A program made the translations under genes and the position numbers. A model generated the notes under the pieces. It saw only the letters and a list, made by a program, of their open reading frames with translations, did no database searches and had not been told where the DNA came from. This document shows, one piece after another, positions 16,965 to 26,611 of a stretch of DNA of 64,000 nucleotides (position 1 is its first letter; every line of letters begins with the position of its first letter). Source of the DNA: JACVRW01 sp035650215. Its GTDB lineage: Bacteria; Actinomycetota; Thermoleophilia; Solirubrobacterales; Thermoleophilaceae. The stretch is from positions 51,670-115,669 of the forward strand of contig DASRIC010000066.1 in assembly GCA_035650215.1 (NCBI GenBank), in the 5' to 3' direction.

Positions 16965-18392
16965 GTGACGGATCTCGACCGGCGGGAGGCCTCGCTCGAC
17001 CTGAGCGATGAGGATCTGCGCGCTCTGCTCGCGGGGGTCACGGAGCTGGCCGAGCGGGAGCTCGGCGCCACCGGGTCCGGGCCGGTGTACGAGCGTCCAC
17101 CGTCCGCCGCGGAGATCGACCGGGTGGTCGGCGCGGACCGCTCCCTGCCCGCGGACGGGGAGAGCGTGGAGGAGCTGCTCGCGGCGTGCGCCGCCGTACT
17201 CCGCGCGGGACGGCGCACCAACCCCGCGTTCTTCGGCTTCGTGCAGTCGCCGCCGGCGCCGGTCGGGGTCGCCGCAGATCTGCTGGCCTCCGCGGCCGAT
17301 CAGAACCTCACCTCCTGGCGCTCGGCTCCGGCCGCCACGGCGGTCGAGCACCAGACGCTGCGCTGGCTCGGCGAGTTCGTGGGCTTCGACGCAGCCGCGA
17401 CCGGGCTCCTGCTGAGCGGGGGTTCGGCCGCCAACCTGACCGCGATCCTCGTGGCCCTGCGCGCGCTCACGGCCCCGGACGACGACCGCCGGGCGATGCG
17501 GGTGTACGCGTCGGCAGAGACGCACTTCTCCGTGGCCAAGGCGGCCGCGACGCTCGGAGTCGGCTTCGAGCGTGTGGCTGTCGACCGCGAGCGCCGGCTG
17601 GACGCCGCGGCGCTCCGCACCGCGATCGCCGCCGACCGCGCCGCCGGGCTCTTGCCGGTCTGCGTCGTGGCCAACGCCGGTACCACGTCCACGGGCGTGA
17701 TCGACCCGCTGGACGCGGCGGCCGCAGTGACGGCCGACGCGGGCCTCTGGCTGCACGTGGACGGCGCGTACGGGGCCCCGGCAGCGGCGGACCCGGCATC
17801 CCGCCCGCTCTTCGCCGGCCTTGGGCGCGCGGACTCCCTCTGCATCGACGCGCACAAGTGGCTCTACGCCCCGGTCGACTGCAGCGCCCTCTTGCTGCAC
17901 GACGCGGCGGCCACCGCCCGGGCCTTCGGCGCCCGCGCCGACGACTACGTGCGCATCCTCGCCGGCGAGCCTGCGGAGACCTTCGCGTTCTGGGACCACG
18001 GCCTCGAGCTCAGCCGCCGCTTCCGCGCCCTCAAGCTGTGGGCCACGCTCCGCCTCCACGGCGCGCGCCGGCTGGCGGCCGCGATCGGGGAGGACGTCCG
18101 GATGGCGGCCCACCTGACCGAGCTCGTGGCGGCCGCGGAGGACTTCGAGCTCCTCGCCGGCCCGGGGCTCAGCATCTGCTGCTTCCGGCACGCGCCGCCG
18201 CAGCTCGACGAGCCGGCGCTCGACGACCACAACGAGCGGCTCCTCGACGAGCTCCAGCGCGACGGGCGCGTCTACCTGTCGAATGCGACCATCGACGGGC
18301 GCTTCGCCCTTCGGGCCTGCATCACGAACTTCCGCACCACGCGGGCGGACGTGGAGCAGGTGCTCACCGTCGCGCGCGAGCTCGCCGGCTGA
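16965..18392 (+). CDS. PLP-dependent group II amino acid decarboxylase
   Basis: 475 residues from GTG 16965; upstream in-frame sequence overlaps the divergent flavoprotein gene. Family blocks are HPAFFGF-like (NPAFFGFVQSPPAPVGVAAD), LLSGGSAANLTAI, ETHFSVAKAA, GTTSTGVIDPL, HVDGAYGAPAA and the PLP lysine in DAHKWLYAPVDC (near residue 303). This is the aromatic-L-amino-acid/glutamate decarboxylase family fold. The amine product cannot be assigned from sequence. No transporter or other catabolic gene is adjacent. Confidence 0.88.
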   Translation: MTDLDRREASLDLSDEDLRALLAGVTELAERELGATGSGPVYERPPSAAEIDRVVGADRSLPADGESVEELLAACAAVLRAGRRTNPAFFGFVQSPPAPVGVAADLLASAADQNLTSWRSAPAATAVEHQTLRWLGEFVGFDAAATGLLLSGGSAANLTAILVALRALTAPDDDRRAMRVYASAETHFSVAKAAATLGVGFERVAVDRERRLDAAALRTAIAADRAAGLLPVCVVANAGTTSTGVIDPLDAAAAVTADAGLWLHVDGAYGAPAAADPASRPLFAGLGRADSLCIDAHKWLYAPVDCSALLLHDAAATARAFGARADDYVRILAGEPAETFAFWDHGLELSRRFRALKLWATLRLHGARRLAAAIGEDVRMAAHLTELVAAAEDFELLAGPGLSICCFRHAPPQLDEPALDDHNERLLDELQRDGRVYLSNATIDGRFALRACITNFRTTRADVEQVLTVARELAG

Positions 18393-18413
18393 GGCGTTCG
18401 TGCGGCCCGCGCG

Positions 18414-19061
18414 ATGAGCGACCACTCGGGAGCGCTCGCCCTGGCCGCGCCGCAGGTCGCGGCCGTGCGTGACGATCCGGCGGCGCGTCTCGCGTTGATG
18501 TCGCGGGTCTTCCACGGGCCGACCGGCCGCGCGCCGCGGCACCTGCCCTTCCGTCGGGCGGCGCTGTCAATCATGCGCTGGCAGGCGCGCCGCGGCGTGC
18601 TCAACCCGCTCGACGCGACGCCCCCGGGCAGCGTCTGGTGGCGGGCGGTCAACGAGCGACTGCTGCACGACGGATGCGAGACGATCGCGCTCCTCGGCGG
18701 CTCGGCCGGCGAGCCCTCATCGCAGGCCGTACAGCTCTGGTTGGAGTTCGGCGCGAGGCCGACGGGGCGCAAACTGGTATCGCGCGCACAACGCGAGCGT
18801 CGTGGCCGGCTACCTGGAGCATCGCGAGCTCGCCGAAGCGGAGGCCGAGCCGGAGCGCTTCTTCATGAACGTCGCGCTGGCGCGGGTGATGTACGCCCAC
18901 GCTCTCGCGGCGGCGCCGGGCCTGGCGCTCGGGCAGCTCGCTCCGCTCGGCCGCGTGCTCGGCGATCCCCGGCTCGGGATGGCCGGCGCCTTCCTCGTGT
19001 GGCGCAGCGCGCCGATGCCGTTGCGGGGCGTGTGCTCGAGCGCGTCACGACGGCGCGCTGA
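18414..19061 (+). pseudogene. Broken hypothetical gene with two frame changes
   Basis: The reading frame from ATG 18414 is coherent (MSRVFHGPTGRAPRHLPF, LSIMRWQARRGVLNPLD) to about 18765, then turns into Arg-rich shadow sequence. The next frame picks up a protein-like text, WYRAHNASVVAGYLEHRELA from 18775 through ARVMYAHALAAAPGLALGQL to GMAGAFL near 19000. A final switch back to the first frame gives GRVLERVTTAR and a stop at 19059-19061. The first switch can be explained by one extra base near 18765-18774. I cannot tell mutation from assembly error. I do not recognise a function; it looks like a helical cytosolic protein. It is convergent with ddl. Confidence 0.6.
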
Positions 19062-19075
19062 CGGCGGCCGGGCGC

Positions 19076-20029
19076 CTAGAAGCGGTAGCGGCGCTCCTCC
19101 TCGTGCCGCTCGAGCGCAAGGGCGAGCAGCCGGTCGAGCAGCTCCACGTACGGGATCCCTGTGGCCGCGAACAGCTTCGCGTACACGCTGGTGGCGGTAA
19201 AGCCGGGGATCGTGTTGAGCTCGTTCACCAGCACGCGCTCGCCCTCGACGAAGAAGTCGACGCGGGCCATACCCGAGCAGCTCACGAGCCGGAAGACCTC
19301 GACCGCGAGCGCGCGCACCTCGGCGCGCACCGGATCCGGCACGCGAGCCGGCACCATGAGCTCCATGCCTCCCGGCTCGTACTTGGCCTCGTAGTCGTAC
19401 CAGTCGGCCGACGTGATCACGATCTCGCCCGGCTCGGAGGCGATCGGATCCGAGTGCCCGAGCACCGAGCACTCCACCTCGATGCCGTCCGAGAAGCGCT
19501 CGACGAGGGCGACGGGGTCATGCCCGAAGGCGGCGGCGAGCGCGGTGCCGATCTCCGCCTCCGACCAGGCCTTGGAGATCCCCACCGACGAGCCGAGCCG
19601 GGCTGGCTTCACGAACACGGGCGCCGGCAGCGTGGGCAGCTGCCCCTGGCGCGCCACCTGGTATTCGACCTGCGGGATGCCATGGGCCGACATCAGGTCC
19701 TTGAACACCGCCTTGTCCATGGCCACCGACGAGGCGAGCACGCCGGCCCCCACATAGGGCACGTCGAGCAGCTCGAGCAGGCCCTGGACGGTGCCGTCCT
19801 CGCCGAACGGGCCGTGAAGCACCGGGAAGACCGCGTCGGCGCCCGCGAGGCCCGTCCCGGGCTCGAGGCGCAGCGGCTCTCCGTCGAGCGCCCACGAGCC
19901 GTCGCGCCCGAGGCGCACGTCCAGCACGTCGTGGCCGCCCTCGGCGAGGCCCTCGCGCACCGACTTGGCCGAGGCGAGCGACACCTCGTGCTCGCTCGAG
20001 CGTCCCCCTCCCAGCACCGCGACCCTCAT
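19076..20029 (-). CDS. ddl: D-alanine--D-alanine ligase
   Basis: 317 residues. ATP-grasp ligase with GGRSSEHEVSLASA at the N-terminus, LHGPFGEDGTVQGLLELLDVP, FVKPARLGSSVGISKA, the omega-loop Tyr block YDYEAKY (the form typical of D-Ala-D-Ala rather than D-Ala-D-Lac ligases), and VNELNTIPGFTATSVYAKL near the C-terminus. It joins two D-Ala for the peptidoglycan stem. Its ATG overlaps the stop of pknB (ATGA), so it is the last gene of the pknB/cell-wall cluster. A second Ddl lies at 48519-49457. Confidence 0.94.
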   Translation of the reverse strand: MRVAVLGGGRSSEHEVSLASAKSVREGLAEGGHDVLDVRLGRDGSWALDGEPLRLEPGTGLAGADAVFPVLHGPFGEDGTVQGLLELLDVPYVGAGVLASSVAMDKAVFKDLMSAHGIPQVEYQVARQGQLPTLPAPVFVKPARLGSSVGISKAWSEAEIGTALAAAFGHDPVALVERFSDGIEVECSVLGHSDPIASEPGEIVITSADWYDYEAKYEPGGMELMVPARVPDPVRAEVRALAVEVFRLVSCSGMARVDFFVEGERVLVNELNTIPGFTATSVYAKLFAATGIPYVELLDRLLALALERHEEERRYRF

Positions 20030-21930
20030 GGCGTAGTGGGCGTCTCGGGCTCGACGGGCTCGACGGGCTCGATTGTGTCCTCTTCCTCCAGCACCCCGAC
20101 GATGATCACCACCTGGCTCCCCTCGTCCAGGTCGACCCCGGCGCCGGGCCGCTGGTCGATCACCACGCCGTCTTGCGCGGGGTCGGTCACGGTCTGCTCG
20201 CGCTCGACCGGTGTAAGGCCCGCTCCGGCGATCTGGCTGCGGGCGTCGCCCGGTGCGAGCCCGATCACGTTCGGCACGCCCACCTGCTCGCGCCCGATCG
20301 ACACGGTGATCGTCACGGTGGCACCCCGGTCCACCGCCGTGCCCCCGCCCGGGCTCTGCGCGATCACCTCGCCCTCTGGCTCGTCCGACTCCTCCTCCTG
20401 CACGGCCGCCCCGAGGCCCTCGTCGCGCAGCCGCGCCTCCGCCGAGTCGCGCGAGAGCCCGACCACCTCTGGGACGGTCACCTGCTCGGGACCCTGGCTC
20501 ACCAGCAGCCGCACACGCGTGCCGCGCGTGACCTCCGTGCCCTCGCGCGGGACGGTTCGGAGCGCGATGCCCTTGCGCACCTCGTCCGAGAACTCGAGAT
20601 CGCGGGTGACCTTCAGCCCGGCCCTCTCCAGCTCGTCGATCGCCTGCGCCTGCGGCAGGCCCGCGACCCCGGGCACGAGCACCTCACCGGGCCCGTCCGA
20701 CACCTCGAGCGTGACGGTCGCGCCCTCCTCGGCCTGCTCACCGGGGTTGGGGTCCTGGTCGATCACCTGGTCGAAGGGCTGCGCGCTGCGCACGCGCTCG
20801 GTGGCCACCTCGAAGCCCGCGTTCTCGAGGATCGCGCGCGCCCGTACCAGCTGCTTGGCCGTCACGCGTGGCACGTCCTGCTTCTCGGTGGTGAGCTCGC
20901 CGCTTGCGAACGCCCAGATCAGGAATCCGAGCAGCGCCAGCGCGAGCAGGCCGATCGTGAACCAGGGCCAGCGCCGCCGGCGTTCTTCATGCGGCTCGGT
21001 AACGGGCGCCACCACGGGCACCTCGCCGTCGCCCACCGGTACGGGCACGGGAAGCGCAGCGAAGGCCGCGGTGTCCTGCACCTGGCCGCCGTTGCCGCCC
21101 GCCTCGATCTGGCTGCGAGCCGCCTCGAGCCCCTCGGCGAAGTCCTCGGCGCTCTGCCAGCGGTGGGCGGGATCCTTGGCGAGCGCGGCCATCACCACGG
21201 CCTCGAGCGCCGGATGCACGTCGGGGCGCAGCTGGGTGATCGGCACCGGGAACTCGGACAGGTGCTTGAGCGCGATCGCCACGGCGCTCTCGCCCTCGAA
21301 CGGCAGCCGCCCGGCGAGCATCTCGTAGAGCATCACACCGATCGAGTAGAGGTCGGACGCGGCTGTGACCGCGTGACCCTGGGCCTGCTCGGGCGACAGG
21401 TAGTGGGCCGTGCCCATGATCGACCCGGTCTCCGTCATCTCCGAGGCGCCGGCGCGCGCGATGCCGAAGTCGGTGACCTTGGCGTGCCCCTCCTCGTCGA
21501 CGATCACGTTGTGCGGCTTGAAGTCGCGGTGGATCACGCCGTGGCGGTGCGCGAAGCCGGCCGCCTGGAGGATCTGCACGCCGAGGTCGATCACCCGCCC
21601 CTGCTCGAGCGGCGCCTCGGTTGCCACGATCTCCTTGAGCGTGCGGCCGCCAAGGAGCTCCATGGCGATGTAGTAGGTGCCCTCGTGGTCGCCGCGATCG
21701 AATACGCCGACCACGTTCGGATGGCTGAGGCCGGCAGCCGCCTTCGCCTCGCGCCGGAAGCGCTCCACGAACTCCTGGTCCTGGGCGAAGCGGCGGTGGA
21801 GCACCTTGAGCGCCACCTGCCGGCCGAGATGGGTGTCCTCGGCGCAGTACACGTCGGCCATTCCCCCCGACCCGATCCGGCGCACGACCCGGTAGCGCTC
21901 GTCCACCACTGCGCCGGTGGCGACCTCCAT
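20026..21930 (-). CDS. pknB: PASTA-domain Ser/Thr protein kinase (PknB/PrkC-type)
   Basis: 634 residues from ATG 21930, preceded by a good SD (GGAGG, 9 nt spacing); this decides against an upstream in-frame start. Kinase domain (about 10-270): GSGGMADVYCAED, VALKVL, IHRDFKPHNVI, DFGIA, LSPEQAQGH. A membrane helix (FTIGLLALALLGFLIWAFA) lies near residue 330. Four PASTA repeats follow, with starts near VPRVTAKQL, VPGVAGLPQ, VPEVVGLSR and VPNVIGLAP, then a short EPVEPVEP tail. PASTA repeats bind muropeptides/lipid II. It sits between pbpA and ddl as in the classic actinobacterial cluster, so it likely governs growth and septation together with PstP and the FHA proteins. Confidence 0.96.
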   Translation of the reverse strand: MEVATGAVVDERYRVVRRIGSGGMADVYCAEDTHLGRQVALKVLHRRFAQDQEFVERFRREAKAAAGLSHPNVVGVFDRGDHEGTYYIAMELLGGRTLKEIVATEAPLEQGRVIDLGVQILQAAGFAHRHGVIHRDFKPHNVIVDEEGHAKVTDFGIARAGASEMTETGSIMGTAHYLSPEQAQGHAVTAASDLYSIGVMLYEMLAGRLPFEGESAVAIALKHLSEFPVPITQLRPDVHPALEAVVMAALAKDPAHRWQSAEDFAEGLEAARSQIEAGGNGGQVQDTAAFAALPVPVPVGDGEVPVVAPVTEPHEERRRRWPWFTIGLLALALLGFLIWAFASGELTTEKQDVPRVTAKQLVRARAILENAGFEVATERVRSAQPFDQVIDQDPNPGEQAEEGATVTLEVSDGPGEVLVPGVAGLPQAQAIDELERAGLKVTRDLEFSDEVRKGIALRTVPREGTEVTRGTRVRLLVSQGPEQVTVPEVVGLSRDSAEARLRDEGLGAAVQEEESDEPEGEVIAQSPGGGTAVDRGATVTITVSIGREQVGVPNVIGLAPGDARSQIAGAGLTPVEREQTVTDPAQDGVVIDQRPGAGVDLDEGSQVVIIVGVLEEEDTIEPVEPVEPETPTTP

Positions 21931-21973
21931 CACCGGAAACCTCCGCACTCGGCCATGGCTACGTGCCTCGGCA

Positions 21974-23422
21974 CTACACCCCACCCCCGAGCATCGCCTC
22001 GAGCACCGACTTCGCGATCGGGGCCGCCACGGTGCCGCCCTGCCCCGTGGTCCGCTCGACCGTCACGGCGATCGCCATCTTCGGGTCTTCGACCGGCGCG
22101 AACGCGATGAACCAGGGCTGCGTGAACTCACGCGCCGCGCCCACCTCGGCGGTGCCCGTCTTCCCGGCCACCGTGATCCCAGCGAGCGCGCCCGCGGTGC
22201 CCGTGCCCTCCTCCACCACCCGGCTCATCATCGCCGCGAGCTGGTCCGCGGTCTCCGGCTCCATCACCTTCGCCTGCAGGTCCGCCTCGACCTTCTCCTT
22301 TATGCGGCCGTCCTTGCGCACCACGCGGTCGGTGAGCCGCGGCTTCATCAACCGGCCGTCGTTGGCCACAGCCGCCGCCACCAGGGCCATCTGCATCGGC
22401 GAGGCGCGCACCTCGCCCTCGAGGCCACCCTGGCCGATCGCCGCGCGCCCGACGTCGAAGCCGTCCTCGACGTAACGGCCGTCGCCGTTGATGACCCCGC
22501 TCGGCACCATCTGGAAGTCGGGGTAGTCGAGCTCGGGGTCCTGGTAGAAGCCGAAACGCTTCATGTACTTCACGAGCGTGTCGCGGCCGATTCGCTCGCC
22601 GACCTGCGCGAACACGGTGTTCACCGAGTTCGTGAGCGCGTCCGTGAACGAGATCGGGCCGAAGCTGGCGCCGCCGGCGTTCTCGAGCGACACGCCCGAG
22701 ATCGTCTTGGGCGAGCTGCCGTCGATCACCGTCTCCGGCTTGACCTTGCCGCTGTCCAGCGCCGCCGTGGCCGTCACGACCTTGAACGTCGAGCCGGGTG
22801 GGTAGAGCTCCTGCGTCGTGCGGTTGAGCAGCGGCTTGTTCGGGTCGCGGTTGATGCGCCCGAAGTCCGAGGTGATCAGGTTTGGGTCGTACTCGGGGAT
22901 CGAGACCATCACGCGGACCTTGCCGGTGTCCGGCTCGATCGCCACCACGGCGCCCTTGCGCCCCGCGAGGCCCGCCACGGCGGCCTGGGTGCCGGCGACG
23001 TTCAGGTTGGTCACCACGTCGAGCCCCTCGCGGTCGCGGCCCTCGAGGCCAGCGAACAGCGACTCGAACTCGTCCTCCTGGCCGGCCAGGTCGTCGTTGC
23101 GCGACAGCTCGAGGCTGCGCCGGCCGTTCTCGATGAACGAGTAGCCGATCGGGTGGGCGAAGGTGCCACCCCTCGGGTAGACCCGCCTGAAGATCCGGTT
23201 CTGCCCGCGGCCGCTGCCCACGCTGCGAGCGAGCACGGTGCGGCCGTCGGACGCGTAGATCAGGCCGCGCGGGATCTGCTGCTCCTCGATCAGCGGGCGC
23301 CGGTTGAACTGGTTGTCGGCGAGCGAGTCGGCCTCGAAGACCGTCCAGCGCGACGTGAACGCCACCAGCACGGCGAACAGCACGGCGAACAGCAGGAAGA
23401 GCTGGATGATCTGGCGGTTCAC
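21974..23422 (-). CDS. pbpA: Class B penicillin-binding protein (PbpA-type transpeptidase)
   Basis: 482 residues from GTG 23422, 5 bp after the rodA stop. N-terminal membrane anchor (IQLFLLFAVLFAVLVAF), then a short PBP dimer-type region (IPRGLIYASDGRTVLAR) and the transpeptidase domain with the three active-site motifs: STFK (PGSTFKVVTA), SVN (TNSVNTVFAQ) and KTG (AGKTGTAE). No C-terminal PASTA repeats, as in mycobacterial PbpA. Works with the RodA polymerase encoded just upstream to cross-link peptidoglycan. Confidence 0.94.
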   Translation of the reverse strand: MNRQIIQLFLLFAVLFAVLVAFTSRWTVFEADSLADNQFNRRPLIEEQQIPRGLIYASDGRTVLARSVGSGRGQNRIFRRVYPRGGTFAHPIGYSFIENGRRSLELSRNDDLAGQEDEFESLFAGLEGRDREGLDVVTNLNVAGTQAAVAGLAGRKGAVVAIEPDTGKVRVMVSIPEYDPNLITSDFGRINRDPNKPLLNRTTQELYPPGSTFKVVTATAALDSGKVKPETVIDGSSPKTISGVSLENAGGASFGPISFTDALTNSVNTVFAQVGERIGRDTLVKYMKRFGFYQDPELDYPDFQMVPSGVINGDGRYVEDGFDVGRAAIGQGGLEGEVRASPMQMALVAAAVANDGRLMKPRLTDRVVRKDGRIKEKVEADLQAKVMEPETADQLAAMMSRVVEEGTGTAGALAGITVAGKTGTAEVGAAREFTQPWFIAFAPVEDPKMAIAVTVERTTGQGGTVAAPIAKSVLEAMLGGGV

Positions 23423-23427
23423 GCGAC

Positions 23428-24870
23428 CTAGACCAGTCCCCCGCGCCGGATGCGCTCGGCGCGAGCGTGGTTCGACACGATCAGGAGAAGCGCCAGCAGC
23501 ACCATGTTCGCCACGATCGAGCTGCCGCCGTAGGAGACGAACGGCAGCGTCACGCCGGTGAGCGGGATCACGCGCGTGACGCCGCCCACGATCACGAACA
23601 CCTGGAGGGCGAACACGCTTGTAAGCCCGACCGCGAGCAGCTTCGAGAATCCGTCGGTGGCGAGCAGCGAGACCTTGAAGCCGCGGAACACGAGAAGCAG
23701 GTAGGCGCCCACGAGGCCGGCGGCCCCGAACAGTCCCGCCTCGTTCGCCAGCACCGCGTACACGAGGTCGGTGTGGGCGGCGGGCAGGATCGTCCCGCCG
23801 CCGGGTAACTCGAGCAACGCCTGGCCAAAGCCCTGGCCGAACAGCCCCCCGTCCGCCTGCGCGAACAGCGACTGCGCGATCTGGTAGCCCTCGTCGTCGA
23901 CCACGCCAGGCTTGAACGGGTCGAGCCAGATGTCCACGCGCTCCTGCACATGCGCCACGCTCCCTGCGAGGAAGAAGGCGCCGCCGAAGAACATCGTGGC
24001 GCCCACGCCCACGAGCGAGAGCCGCCCGGTGGCCACATAGAGGAGCGCGAGGAAGCCGCCGAAGAACATCAGCGAGCTGCCAAGGTCGCGGATGAAGATC
24101 AGCATCAGCATCGCGAGGCCCCACACGAGCAGCAGCGGCCCGAAGTGCTTGGGCGAGGGCCGCTCGCGCAGCACCGCCACGAGGCTCGCCGTGAAGACCA
24201 CCAGCAGCACCGAGCCCGCCGGGCCGAGGTCGAGCACGACGATCGCGATCAGCGCGAGCAGAGCCGGCACGCCGTAGAGCAGCAGCTGGCGCTGCCATGG
24301 CAGCGGGCGCAGCCGGGCCCGCACGAGGATGTCGCCCGTCTCGCGCAGGTAGCTCGCGAGGAAGACGATGATCCCGATCTTGGCGAACTCCGCGGGCTGG
24401 AACTGGATCGGCCCCACGTTGATGGCGAGGAAGGCCCCGTTCACCTGCCCGCCGATCCCCGGCAGCCGCGGCATCGCGAGCAGGCCGATGCTCGCCGCCG
24501 CGATCAGGTAGCGGTAGCGCTCGAGCACATGGTGGTCGCTTATCGCGAGAATCGTGATGCAGAAGAACGCGAGCCCGACCACGAACCACTGCGCCTGTTC
24601 GCGCGCCAGCTCGGGGTCGATCCGGTAGATCAGCACCAACCCGATCGCCGCCAGCAGGGCGGCCAGCGGGAACAGGTAGGGGTCGGCGTCCTGCAGCTTC
24701 GCGCGGATGAAGATGTGCCCCACCACGCAGAGGCCGAGGAACACGAGGCCGTAGGTGAGCGTGGCCTCCTGCACGTCGGTGGTGCGCGTGGAGAGCACCG
24801 CGGCGAAGCCGGCGGCAACCAGCAGCGACACCGGCAGGAGCCCGAACAGCTCGCGCATGCGGGCGGACAT
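23428..24870 (-). CDS. rodA: SEDS-family peptidoglycan glycosyltransferase (RodA/FtsW)
   Basis: 480 residues from ATG 24870, which overlaps the pstP stop (ATGA). The protein has about twelve membrane helices, with the SEDS signatures GPIQFQPAEFAKIGIIVFLA, FIRDLGSSLMFFGGFLALLY, QIAQSLFAQADGGLFGQGFG, HTDLVYAVLANEAGLFGA and PFVSYGGSSIVANMVLL. It polymerises lipid II into glycan strands. Placement directly before pbpA gives the cognate SEDS-bPBP pair. FtsW and RodA are not separable with certainty from sequence, but the cluster context favours RodA. Confidence 0.93.
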   Translation of the reverse strand: MSARMRELFGLLPVSLLVAAGFAAVLSTRTTDVQEATLTYGLVFLGLCVVGHIFIRAKLQDADPYLFPLAALLAAIGLVLIYRIDPELAREQAQWFVVGLAFFCITILAISDHHVLERYRYLIAAASIGLLAMPRLPGIGGQVNGAFLAINVGPIQFQPAEFAKIGIIVFLASYLRETGDILVRARLRPLPWQRQLLLYGVPALLALIAIVVLDLGPAGSVLLVVFTASLVAVLRERPSPKHFGPLLLVWGLAMLMLIFIRDLGSSLMFFGGFLALLYVATGRLSLVGVGATMFFGGAFFLAGSVAHVQERVDIWLDPFKPGVVDDEGYQIAQSLFAQADGGLFGQGFGQALLELPGGGTILPAAHTDLVYAVLANEAGLFGAAGLVGAYLLLVFRGFKVSLLATDGFSKLLAVGLTSVFALQVFVIVGGVTRVIPLTGVTLPFVSYGGSSIVANMVLLALLLIVSNHARAERIRRGGLV

Positions 24871-26123
24871 CAGCCCGAGGCCCTGCCGGTGTCGAGCTCG
24901 CCACGTTCGAGCGCGCGCACGAGGTCGACGGCGTCCTCGCGGCTGCGCCATTCGTGGTCGAGCACACGCGCACGGCGGGCGGACGGGATGGCCCTGGCGG
25001 GCATGCTGCTTGCGTAGTCCTCGTCGTACAGCTCGACGCCGAAGGGCAGCTCGTACGGGATGCCGCGGTAGATCGTGACCAGGCCGGCGTCGTTGGTGCC
25101 CACGAAGTAGACCTCGCGCGACAGCGCGTACAGGCCCGCCACGACGGCGGCCACGAGCGCCAGGCCGAGCACGACCTTGAGGACCAGCCGGCCCACCCCG
25201 CGCCGACGGCGGCGCTTGCGGGCGGCGGGCGCGCTGCGCTCGCGCGGCCGCTCCGTGGGCGGCGCGCTCGCCTGCGGGGCCGGCGCCGGCGAGGCGGTTG
25301 CCCGCGAGGCGGTTGCAGCCGCCTGCACGTCCGCCACCGACACCTGGCCCGTGATCGTCTCGTCCTCGGGCGGCAGGGCGGCCGGCTCCCCATCCTCGCC
25401 CTGCGCGAGCCGGAACAGGATCACGGTGATGTTGTCCTTGCCGCCGCTCTGGTTCGCTGCGCGCACGAGCTGGCCGGCCGCGTCGTCGAGCGCGTCCGCC
25501 GAGCGCAGGATCGACGCCACCTCCTCGTCCGAGATCATCGACGTGAGGCCGTCCGAGCAGATCAGGAAGACGTCGCCGTCGTGCCCGGGCACTGTGTACG
25601 TGTCCACCTCCACGTCGGGCTCGGGACCGAGTGCGCGCGTGATGATCGAGCGCTGCGGATGGTGCTCCGCCGCCTCCGGCGTGATCTGGCCGCTGCGCTC
25701 GAGCTCGGCGACCAGCGAATGATCGCGCGTGAGCTGCTCCAGCTCGCCGTCGCGGAGCAGGTAGGCGCGGCTGTCGCCCACGTGCCCGAGGCTCACGTCG
25801 TCGCCGTGGATCTTGGCGGCGGTGAGCGTCGTGCCCATGCCGCGACGCGACTCGTCAGACACGGCGATCTCGTAGATGCGGCGGTTTGCCTCGCGCACGA
25901 TGCGCGTGAGCTGCGCCTCGGCCGCCTCGCCTGACTCGGTGGCGCCCTCGAAGGCCTCGGCGGCGATCGCCGACGCGACCTCGCCGGCGCGGGCGCCGCC
26001 CATTCCGTCGGCCACGGCAAAGAAGGGCGGCTGCACCACCAGCGAGTCCTCGTTGGCGCTGCGCTGGCGGCCTACGTCGGTCCGGCCCGCCTGTTCGATG
26101 ATCCGGAGCGCGATGCGGCTCAC
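24870..26123 (-). CDS. pstP: PP2C-family protein phosphatase (PstP)
   Basis: 417 residues from GTG 26123 (4-bp overlap with fhaB). The catalytic PP2C domain (about 1-240) has the metal-binding Asp motifs FAVADGMGGARAG, GHVGDSRAYLL, CSDGLTSMIS and GGKDNITVI. A Pro/Ala-rich linker and a basic stretch (KRRRRRGVGR) precede one membrane helix (VVLGLALVAAVVAGLYAL, near 330), with about 75 residues outside. It reverses Ser/Thr phosphorylation by PknB and the neighbouring kinases. The tandem fhaA-fhaB-pstP-rodA-pbpA-pknB order is the conserved actinobacterial arrangement. Confidence 0.95.
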   Translation of the reverse strand: MSRIALRIIEQAGRTDVGRQRSANEDSLVVQPPFFAVADGMGGARAGEVASAIAAEAFEGATESGEAAEAQLTRIVREANRRIYEIAVSDESRRGMGTTLTAAKIHGDDVSLGHVGDSRAYLLRDGELEQLTRDHSLVAELERSGQITPEAAEHHPQRSIITRALGPEPDVEVDTYTVPGHDGDVFLICSDGLTSMISDEEVASILRSADALDDAAGQLVRAANQSGGKDNITVILFRLAQGEDGEPAALPPEDETITGQVSVADVQAAATASRATASPAPAPQASAPPTERPRERSAPAARKRRRRRGVGRLVLKVVLGLALVAAVVAGLYALSREVYFVGTNDAGLVTIYRGIPYELPFGVELYDEDYASSMPARAIPSARRARVLDHEWRSREDAVDLVRALERGELDTGRASG

Positions 26124-26608
26124 TCCTCGTAGCGGTACTCGGAGTCGCCGATGCGGATCACGTCCGCCATCTTGAGGCGCTCGGCGCTCTTCACCTGGCG
26201 GCCGTTCAGGTAGGTGCCGTTCGTCGAGCCCATGTCTTCCAGGTACATGAACTCGCCGCGGGGATAGATGCGGGCGTGGGCCGAGGAGGCGAACGGGTCG
26301 TCCACCCGGATCTCCGCCGAGTCGGCGCGGCCCATCGTGGCGCCCTCGCCCACGTCGAAGCTCGTTCCCGGCTCGTGCCCCAACGCGGCCACCACCTCGA
26401 GCCGCGGATCCACGCCGGCGCGCAGGTCCGGAATCGCCCCCTGCCGCCCGCCCCGCCTCTGGCCCGGGGGCTCCACCGGCTCGGCCGCCGCCGACGAGCT
26501 CTCGTAGCGCGACAGGTCCTTCATGGCGCTGCGCGCGACCCAGAGGAGGAACAGGTAGAGGACGGCGAGAAACCCGAACTTGAGCGCGACGGCAAGCGGC
26601 TCGTCCAC
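26120..26608 (-). CDS. fhaB: FHA-domain membrane protein (FhaB/FipA-type)
   Basis: 162 residues from GTG 26608. An N-terminal membrane helix (LKFGFLAVLYLFLLWVA) is followed by a linker and a C-terminal FHA domain (about 80-160) with MGRADSAEIRVDDPFASSAH and DMGSTNGTYLNGRQV, which carry the phosphothreonine-binding Arg, Ser and Asn. It reads phosphorylation by the cluster kinases and ties it to cell-division or wall enzymes. It starts 3 bp after the fhaA stop and its own stop overlaps the pstP start. Confidence 0.93.
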   Translation of the reverse strand: MDEPLAVALKFGFLAVLYLFLLWVARSAMKDLSRYESSSAAAEPVEPPGQRRGGRQGAIPDLRAGVDPRLEVVAALGHEPGTSFDVGEGATMGRADSAEIRVDDPFASSAHARIYPRGEFMYLEDMGSTNGTYLNGRQVKSAERLKMADVIRIGDSEYRYEE

Positions 26609-26611
26609 GGG

